64,000 nt of DNA from Microbacterium terregens (GTDB lineage Bacteria > Pseudomonadota > Alphaproteobacteria > Sphingomonadales > Sphingomonadaceae): the NCBI RefSeq assembly GCF_027922045.1, contig NZ_BSEX01000003.1:62001-126000 (forward strand). The letters run 5' to 3'. The translations under genes and the position numbers were made by a program. Below, piece by piece: positions 58,973-64,000 of this stretch; position 1 is the stretch's first letter, and the number at the start of each line of letters is the position of its first letter. The notes under the pieces were generated by a model that was given only the letters and a program-made list of their open reading frames with translations, ran no database searches and was not told where the DNA came from.

Positions 58973-60718
58973 ATGAACACCGATATGGAAGCAACGGCAC
59001 CGGGTGGCACGCCCACGGTCGATACGCTGCCGCGCCGCTTTGCCGACTTCGATACGCTGGGTGAGGCGCTGGATTACGCAGCCTCCGGCGTTCGGGGGCT
59101 GAACTTTCATGATGCGCGCGGTACCCTGATCCGTGCCTACCCCTATTCCGAGCTCCGCGAAGACGCGCTGACCCAGGCGCGCCGCCTGATCGCCGCCGGC
59201 GTTCGCCCAGAGGACCGCATCGCGCTGGTCGCCGAGACCGGCGCCGAGTTTGCGAGCCTGTTCTTCGGCGTGGTCTATGCAGGCGCCTGGCCGGTTCCGC
59301 TGCCGCTGCCCACCTCCTTCGGTGGCCGCGAGGCCTATGTCGAGCAGTTGCGCGTCCAGCTTTCGAGCTGCGACCCCAAGATGCTGATCTTCCCGCCCGA
59401 GCTTGCGCAGATGGCCGGTGAAGCCGCGCGCATCGCCGGCGTCGAAGGGATCGACTGGTCCGAGTTCGCGACCCGCGAGGCGCCCGAAGCCGAGCTGCCG
59501 ACCGCCAAGGGCGACGACATCGCCTATCTGCAATATTCGAGCGGCTCGACGCGCTTCCCGCACGGCGTCGCCATCACGCACCATGCGCTGCTCAACAACC
59601 TGGCCGCGCACAGCCACGGCATGAAGCTGGTCGGCACCGACCGCTGTGTTTCGTGGCTGCCCTGGTACCACGACATGGGCCTGGTCGGCTGCTTCCTGTC
59701 CCCGGTCGCGAACCAGGTGTCGACCGACTATCTCAAGACCGAGGACTTTGCGCGGCGCCCGCTCGCCTGGCTCGACCTCATCAGCCGCAACACGGGCACC
59801 ACTCTCTCCTACTCGCCGACCTTCGGCTACGACATCTGCGCGCGCCGCATGTCGTCGCAGACCAAGGCGTCGGATCGCTTCGACCTGTCTCGCTGGCGCG
59901 TGGCAGGCAACGGCGCCGACATGATCCGCCCGGACGTGATGCAGAGCTTCGTCGATGCGTTCGGCGACGCAGGCTTCCAGGCCTCCGCCTTCCTGCCCAG
60001 CTACGGCCTTGCGGAGGCGACGCTGGCGGTCTCGATCATGCCGCCGGGCGAAGGCATCCAGGTCGAGCTGGTCGAGGAGACCGAGCTGTCGGGTGGGGAC
60101 CGCCACGGCGATCGCCCGCAGCGATTCCGCGCGATCGTCAACTGCGGCAAGCCGGTGCGCGACATGACCGTCGAGATCCGCGAGGAGGACGGCACCCCGC
60201 TGCCCGAGCGCGCGATCGGCAAGGTCTGGTGCAAGGGCCCGTCGGTCATGGTCGGCTATTTCCGCGATGAGGCCGCGACCGAGGCGTGCATGGCCGATGG
60301 TTGGCTCGACACCGGCGACATGGGCTACATGTCGGACGGCTATGTCTACATCGTGGGCCGGGCCAAGGACATGATCATCGTCAACGGCCGCAACCATTGG
60401 CCGCAGGACATCGAATGGGCGGTCGAACAGCTGCCCGGTTTCAAGGCCGGCGACATCGCCGCCTTTGCGATCACCACTCCCGGAGGCGAGGAGACGCCCG
60501 CGGTGCTGGTGCAGTGTCGCGCGTCGGACGATGCCGAGCGCCAGCGCCTGCGCGAGGAAATCCGCGAGCGCGTCCGCGCCGTCACCGGCATGAACTGCGT
60601 GATCGAACTGGTGCCGCCGCGCACGCTGCCGCGCACCAGCTCGGGCAAGCTCAGCCGCGCAAAAGCACGTAACTTGTACCTGAACGGCGAGATCAAGCCC
60701 TACGACATCGCCGCCTGA
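58973..60718 (+). CDS. Fatty acyl-AMP ligase (FAAL)
   Basis: 581 residues of the acyl-adenylate-forming family. AYLQYSSGSTRFPHGVAITH is the P-loop-like A3 motif, SYGLAEATLAV the A5 motif, GWLDTGDMGYM and GRAKDMIIVNGRNHWPQDIE the C-terminal signatures; SSGKLSRAKARN carries the catalytic Lys. The insertion pattern is FAAL-like rather than CoA ligase. It activates fatty acids as acyl-AMP, usually for an acyl carrier protein. No ACP or PKS adjoins it. GGGAGG upstream supports the start. Confidence 0.88.
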   Translation: MNTDMEATAPGGTPTVDTLPRRFADFDTLGEALDYAASGVRGLNFHDARGTLIRAYPYSELREDALTQARRLIAAGVRPEDRIALVAETGAEFASLFFGVVYAGAWPVPLPLPTSFGGREAYVEQLRVQLSSCDPKMLIFPPELAQMAGEAARIAGVEGIDWSEFATREAPEAELPTAKGDDIAYLQYSSGSTRFPHGVAITHHALLNNLAAHSHGMKLVGTDRCVSWLPWYHDMGLVGCFLSPVANQVSTDYLKTEDFARRPLAWLDLISRNTGTTLSYSPTFGYDICARRMSSQTKASDRFDLSRWRVAGNGADMIRPDVMQSFVDAFGDAGFQASAFLPSYGLAEATLAVSIMPPGEGIQVELVEETELSGGDRHGDRPQRFRAIVNCGKPVRDMTVEIREEDGTPLPERAIGKVWCKGPSVMVGYFRDEAATEACMADGWLDTGDMGYMSDGYVYIVGRAKDMIIVNGRNHWPQDIEWAVEQLPGFKAGDIAAFAITTPGGEETPAVLVQCRASDDAERQRLREEIRERVRAVTGMNCVIELVPPRTLPRTSSGKLSRAKARNLYLNGEIKPYDIAA

Positions 60719-60827
60719 GTTTCCGGCTGCCGCTTAGCGGGAGTCGGCGCCCCGTGCATCCCGGCTCGTTTTTGCATGCCGAGGGCCCTTGCCCCCGGCG
60801 GAAACGGCGGATACAGGGCGGGGCAAT

Positions 60828-60903
60828 AGGAGTGTAGCTCAGTTGGTAGAGCATCGGTCTCCAAAACCGAGGGCCGTGGGTTCGAGTCCCTCCACTCCTG
60901 CCA
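60828..60903 (+). tRNA. tRNA-Trp (anticodon CCA)
   Basis: AGGAGTG (60828-60834) pairs with CACTCCT (60893-60899). The D arm, the anticodon stem around CTCCAAA, the variable region and the TTCGAGTCC T loop are all standard, and CCA is encoded at 60901-60903. It lies ahead of secE, the classic location of trpT in alphaproteobacteria. Confidence 0.97.
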
Positions 60904-60909
60904 GCACCT

Positions 60910-60935
60910 GCCGTCGCCTCGTCTGAGGCGGCGGC
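60910..60935 (+). terminator. Hairpin after tRNA-Trp
   Basis: GCCGTCGCCTC and GAGGCGGCGGC form an 11-bp stem (one wobble) around GTCT, 6 bases after the tRNA. Weak T content follows. Probably ends or processes the tRNA transcript. Confidence 0.5.
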
Positions 60936-61130
60936 AAGGTCTCCCTTCAGCAGCATGATGCGAGCACGCTCGCCCGACCACCGCTGCTTTGCCGCCTCAG
61001 GCGGGCGCACTACCCCTCGACCGCTTGCCTGCCCTGTGCGGGCCGCCTAGGAAACCCGCGCCTGGCGCGACCGCGACGGGTTTCCGGCACGCCTTCCGGC
61101 ATGTCGCCTGCCTTTTTCCAGGACCTGTCG

Positions 61131-61709
61131 ATGTTTCGCGCGCTCTACGACTGGACGCTCCGCCTCGCCAACCATCGCCACGCCGTCCGCAGCCTGGCGG
61201 TGGTGTCGTTTTGCGAGAGTTCCTTCTTCCCCATCCCGCCCGACGTGGTGCTCGTCCCGGTGGTGCTGCAGCATCGCGAGCGCGCCTATCGGATCGCCGC
61301 CATCTGCACGATCGCGTCCGTGCTCGGCGGCGCGTTTGGCTATGCGATCGGCTACTTCCTGTGGGACAGCCTGGGCCAGTGGTTGATCCACCTCTACGGG
61401 CTTGAGGACAAGGCACACGAGTTCCAGGCCTGGTACGCGCAGTGGGGCGCGGCGATCATCCTGATCAAGGGCCTGACCCCGATCCCGTTCAAGCTGGTGA
61501 CGATCGCCAGCGGCCTGGCCAAGTTCAACTTTGCCGCCTTCATGGCCGCGGCGCTGGTCACCCGAGCCTTTCGCTTCTTCCTCATCGCCTTCCTGCTCAA
61601 GCGCTATGGCGCTCCCGTGCAGGCGTTCATCGAGCGGCGGCTGAACCTGATCGGCATCGCCGTGCTGGTGGCACTGGTCGGCGGCTTCCTCGCGGTAGGG
61701 CTCCTCTGA
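61131..61709 (+). CDS. DedA/YqaA-family membrane protein
   Basis: 192 residues from the ATG at 61131, preceded by AGGA (an ATG at 61101 is the alternative). Family blocks: SFCESSFFPIPPDVVLVPVV, GGAFGYAIGYFLW, and KGLTPIPFKLVTIASGLAKFN. Members of the SNARE-associated/DedA superfamily act in membrane homeostasis, some as lipid flippases. It stands between tRNA-Trp and secE. Confidence 0.88.
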   Translation: MFRALYDWTLRLANHRHAVRSLAVVSFCESSFFPIPPDVVLVPVVLQHRERAYRIAAICTIASVLGGAFGYAIGYFLWDSLGQWLIHLYGLEDKAHEFQAWYAQWGAAIILIKGLTPIPFKLVTIASGLAKFNFAAFMAAALVTRAFRFFLIAFLLKRYGAPVQAFIERRLNLIGIAVLVALVGGFLAVGLL

Positions 61710-61750
61710 CAGCAGGGAAGAGGCCCCTGCCGGCCCTTCCCATCCATCGC

Positions 61751-61779
61751 TTGCACCGTGCAGGCTTCGTCGCTAGATA
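61751..61779 (+). promoter_or_regulatory. Housekeeping promoter of secE-nusG
   Basis: TTGCAC, 17 bases, TAGATA; 110 bases upstream of secE. It matches the alphaproteobacterial sigma-70 form (TTGAC-like and TATAWW-like) well. Confidence 0.6.
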
Positions 61780-61812
61780 CCAGACCCAATCCGACAGCGT
61801 GGATGGCCTGCG

Positions 61813-61836
61813 CCGGTTCCTTCGGAAAGGAACCGG
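61813..61836 (+). promoter_or_regulatory. Hairpin in the secE leader
   Basis: CCGGTTCCTT and AAGGAACCGG form a perfect 10-bp stem with a CGGA loop, 53 bases upstream of the GTG of secE and about 25 bases after the predicted transcription start. It may protect the 5' end or serve as a control site. Confidence 0.5.
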
Positions 61837-61889
61837 GCAGCGGACCCTTGCCCCGCGGTCGGTGACGCACAAGACTTTCAGGTGAAACA

Positions 61890-62087
61890 GTGGCGAAGAC
61901 ATCTCCGGCAGAGTTCATCCGCCAGGTCCAGACCGAGACCAAGAAGGTCACGTGGCCGACGCGCCGCGAAACGGTCATGACGGCGGTCATGGTGGTCATC
62001 ATGGCAACGCTGCTGGGCGTCTTCTTCTTCGCGGTGGACTCGGCGTTCGACGCGATCGTGAAGATGCTGCTGAGCCTGGCCGCCTAA
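61890..62087 (+). CDS. secE: Preprotein translocase subunit SecE
   Basis: 65 residues from a GTG preceded by AGGTG. EFIRQVQTETKKVTWPTRRE is the conserved cytosolic motif, followed by one membrane helix (TAVMVVIMATLLGVFFFAVD). It clamps the SecY channel. nusG follows 10 bases later, the universal secE-nusG order. Confidence 0.96.
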   Translation: MAKTSPAEFIRQVQTETKKVTWPTRRETVMTAVMVVIMATLLGVFFFAVDSAFDAIVKMLLSLAA

Positions 62088-62097
62088 AGGATACTGC

Positions 62098-62634
62098 ATG
62101 TCGCGCTGGTACATCATCCACGCCTATTCGGGTTTCGAGAACAAGGTTCGCGACCAGATCCTGGCCGACGCCACCCGCCTCGGGCTCGACCGGCTGGTCG
62201 AATCGGTCGAGGTGCCGGTGGAGACCGTGACGGAGGTTCGTCGCGGCAAGAAGGTGCAGTCGGAGCGCAAGTTCTTTCCGGGCTACGTCCTCGCCAAGCT
62301 CGACATGAACGACGACGTCTATCACCTGGTGAAGAACACGCCGAAGGTGACGGGCTTCCTGGGTTCGTCGGGCAAGCCGCAGCCGATCAGCGAGGCCGAG
62401 GCCGCGCGCATCCTGAACACCAAGCAGGAAGCGGCCGCTGCTCCCAAGCAGAAGATCAAGGTCGATTTCGAGATCGGCGATTCGGTGAAGGTGCTCGACG
62501 GTCCGTTCGCGAGCTTCAACGGGCTGGTCGAGGAACTCGACTTCGACAAGTCGAAGGTCAAGGTGTCGGTGTCGATCTTCGGTCGCGCCACCCCTGTGGA
62601 ACTGGACTTCGAGCAGGTCGAGCGCAGCAAGTAA
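62098..62634 (+). CDS. nusG: Transcription termination/antitermination protein NusG
   Basis: 178 residues. The NGN domain opens with RWYIIHAYSGFENKVRDQI and has FFPGYVLAKLDMND; the KOW domain has VKVLDGPFASFNGLVEELD. It binds RNA polymerase and links to Rho and ribosomal S10. A strong terminator follows. Confidence 0.98.
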   Translation: MSRWYIIHAYSGFENKVRDQILADATRLGLDRLVESVEVPVETVTEVRRGKKVQSERKFFPGYVLAKLDMNDDVYHLVKNTPKVTGFLGSSGKPQPISEAEAARILNTKQEAAAAPKQKIKVDFEIGDSVKVLDGPFASFNGLVEELDFDKSKVKVSVSIFGRATPVELDFEQVERSK

Positions 62635-62681
62635 GCTTCGCACGATCGCACAAGGCGGTCGCGTCTTCACCGTAAAAACAA

Positions 62682-62716
62682 GAAAGGCCGGAGCTTCATG
62701 CTCCGGCCTTTCTTTT
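62682..62716 (+). terminator. Intrinsic terminator of secE-nusG
   Basis: GAAAGGCCGGAGC (62682-62694) and GCTCCGGCCTTTC (62700-62712) form a perfect 13-bp stem around TTCAT, followed by TTTTACG. It is 48 bases after the nusG stop and also faces the convergent cytidylyltransferase gene. Confidence 0.9.
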
Positions 62717-62748
62717 ACGTCACCAGCCTGTGCTCAACGGAACTGCGC

Positions 62749-63462
62749 CTAGACGACGCTGGTGGCCGCGAGCCACGCCTCCGCCTTGTCGAGCGCCCAT
62801 TGGTCGTCGACGTCGATCCAGTCGAGGTCGCTGCAGTCGGTCACCCGTGCCTCGCCATCATGGGCAAGGGCGCGCATCCCTTCCGTCAGCGAGGGCGCCG
62901 CGAGCGTCCGTAGCGAGGCGAACAGCCCCGCCCCAACCGCAAACACGCCCGTGTCGAAGCAGTCGTAGGGATGCAGCCCCTTGCCGATCGCGACGATGTG
63001 CTCGCCCGCCGTCTGCACGCGCGTCACGTCGTCCAGGTCAATCCAATCGCTGTCGAGCCGCCGGTCGATTCCCAAGCGAGCGCCGGTGGTCGCCTCGCCC
63101 GTCTCCGCCATCCGTCGATAGAGGGCCGGGTCGACAAGATGATCGCACATGGCGAGCAAGGCAGGCGCCCCGGCGACATGGCCTTCTGCCGCCAATACGG
63201 ACACGCCATTGGGCTGGCGATAATCCTCGACCCGCACCGTCTCGACGGCGAGCGGCCAGGCCCGCTCGCCGAGATGAGATTCGATCTGCTCGGCACCATA
63301 GCCGAGCACGACCACGACGCGCGCCATGCCTGCCTCCGCCAGCCCCGCAATCGCGTGATCCACCAGGGGGCGTCCCCCGACAGTACACAAGGGCTTGAAC
63401 GGCGCTGCGGAACGCAGCCGGCTTCCTTCACCGGCTGCCAGCAGGATGGCGGTATCGATCAC
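62749..63462 (-). CDS. Inositol-phosphate cytidylyltransferase-like nucleotidyltransferase
   Basis: 237 residues from a GTG one base after the MIPS stop. LLAAGEGSRLRSAAPFKPLC is the sugar-nucleotidyltransferase N-terminal signature. MCDHLVDP carries the metal Asp. WIDLDDVTRV...GEHIVAIGKGL...YDCFDTGVF agrees with CTP:inositol-1-phosphate cytidylyltransferases. Directly downstream of myo-inositol-phosphate synthase, it should make CDP-inositol for inositol lipid or solute synthesis. The end product is not shown in the window. Confidence 0.82.
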   Translation of the reverse strand: MIDTAILLAAGEGSRLRSAAPFKPLCTVGGRPLVDHAIAGLAEAGMARVVVVLGYGAEQIESHLGERAWPLAVETVRVEDYRQPNGVSVLAAEGHVAGAPALLAMCDHLVDPALYRRMAETGEATTGARLGIDRRLDSDWIDLDDVTRVQTAGEHIVAIGKGLHPYDCFDTGVFAVGAGLFASLRTLAAPSLTEGMRALAHDGEARVTDCSDLDWIDVDDQWALDKAEAWLAATSVV

Positions 63463-63463
63463 C

Positions 63464-64000
63464 TCAATGGGCCGCGACGAACGCTTCCACCGCCTGCTGG
63501 GCGAGGTCGTCGGTCATCTGCGTGCGCGGATGCTTGCAGAAATAGGCGGAGGCGCCGTCGATCGGACCGGCAAGGCCCCGGTCCTTCGCCAGCTTGGCGC
63601 AGCGGATCATGTCGATCGCAACGCCGGCGCTGTTCGGGCTGTCCTCGACCGAAAGGCGCAGTTCGAGGTTCATCGGCACGCCGCCGAACATCGAGCCTTC
63701 CATGCGCAGGAAGCAGATCTTGTTGTCGTTCTGCCAGGGCACATAGTCGGACGGGCCGATGTGGACGTTGTCCTCCTCGAGCCGCTCGGCCGCGACCGAT
63801 TGCACCGCCTCGGTCTTGGAGATCTTCTTGGATTCCAGGCGGCGATGGTTCGACATGTTGAGGAAGTCGGTGTTGCCGCCGGTGTTGAGCTGATAGGTCC
63901 GCTCCAGCTTCACGCCGCGCTTGGCGAACAGGTCGGTCAGCACGCGGTGCACGATGGTCGCGCCGAGCTGCGCCTTGATGTCGTCGCCGACGATCGGCAC
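63464..64000 (-). CDS. ino1: myo-Inositol-1-phosphate synthase, C-terminal part (5' end outside window)
   Basis: 179 codons are visible; the frame enters from the right edge with no start, so [20 protein letters not shown] is internal. [63 protein letters not shown] and [14 protein letters not shown] are the MIPS core and tail motifs of the mycobacterial/archaeal type. It converts glucose-6-phosphate to inositol-3-phosphate with NAD. It heads a unit with the cytidylyltransferase. Confidence 0.93.
   Translation of the reverse strand: MPIVGDDIKAQLGATIVHRVLTDLFAKRGVKLERTYQLNTGGNTDFLNMSNHRRLESKKISKTEAVQSVAAERLEEDNVHIGPSDYVPWQNDNKICFLRMEGSMFGGVPMNLELRLSVEDSPNSAGVAIDMIRCAKLAKDRGLAGPIDGASAYFCKHPRTQMTDDLAQQAVEAFVAAH

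Overview
The window is high-GC chromosomal DNA from an alphaproteobacterium, most likely a Sphingomonas-type member of the Sphingomonadales. Evidence: a CTTG-N17-CCTATATGC heat-shock promoter before dnaK, a GAAC-N7-GAAC LexA box before uvrA, an NDUFA12-type complex I protein next to a DUF2155 protein, a plant-type glutamate-cysteine ligase, many lipoproteins, and dispersed palindromes of the TCCTGCGCAGGCAGGA kind. It contains about 67 protein genes and one tRNA (Trp, CCA).

Layout. 0-2.4 kb (minus): a methionine operon, ArsR-methyltransferase regulator > metF > metH, with a perfect operator palindrome in front. 2.5-9.3 kb: small lipoproteins, an aldo/keto reductase, c-di-GMP enzymes (GAF-GGDEF; EAL) and a Tet(X)-like flavin monooxygenase. 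9.4-24 kb: ScfR-type regulator, malic enzyme, mutS, a cysQ-like phosphatase, pmbA/tldE, ubiA, a dCache-HAMP-GGDEF cyclase, rsmE, gshA. 24-42.4 kb: an ICMT-like membrane methyltransferase, M61 peptidase, ppa, TfoX-like protein, GNAT, EamA transporter, ispG, isoaspartyl peptidase, TonB, S1/P1 nuclease, L,D-transpeptidase, excalibur protein, GT-C glycosyltransferase, dnaJ, dnaK, and a PCu(A)C copper chaperone.

42.6-51.1 kb is the accessory part. Two visibly lower-GC modules flank the SOS gene uvrA. The first (42.6-45.3 kb, minus) is a two-gene operon: a Rossmann/methyltransferase-like protein overlapping, by ATGA, a reverse transcriptase with an intact YVDD site. This is the best candidate for an undescribed, probably anti-phage, system. 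The second (49.7-51.1 kb, plus) is a soluble protein of unknown family overlapping, by GTGA, a multi-pass membrane protein, an architecture seen in two-gene defence modules. A nucleotidyltransferase plus a small basic protein lies between uvrA and this module. 51.4-54.8 kb is a block of small sphingomonad-type accessory genes (a terminase-small-subunit-like HTH protein, DUF3597 and others) separated by strong hairpins and preceded by a 64-bp direct repeat with 120-bp period.

55-64 kb returns to housekeeping: an MliC-like lipoprotein, aat converging on and overlapping DUF2155, NDUFA12, DUF192, a double cold-shock-domain protein, recX, a fatty acyl-AMP ligase, tRNA-Trp, a DedA-like protein, secE-nusG with a good promoter and terminator, and a minus-strand pair of myo-inositol-phosphate synthase (cut by the window end) with an inositol-phosphate cytidylyltransferase, which suggests CDP-inositol synthesis.
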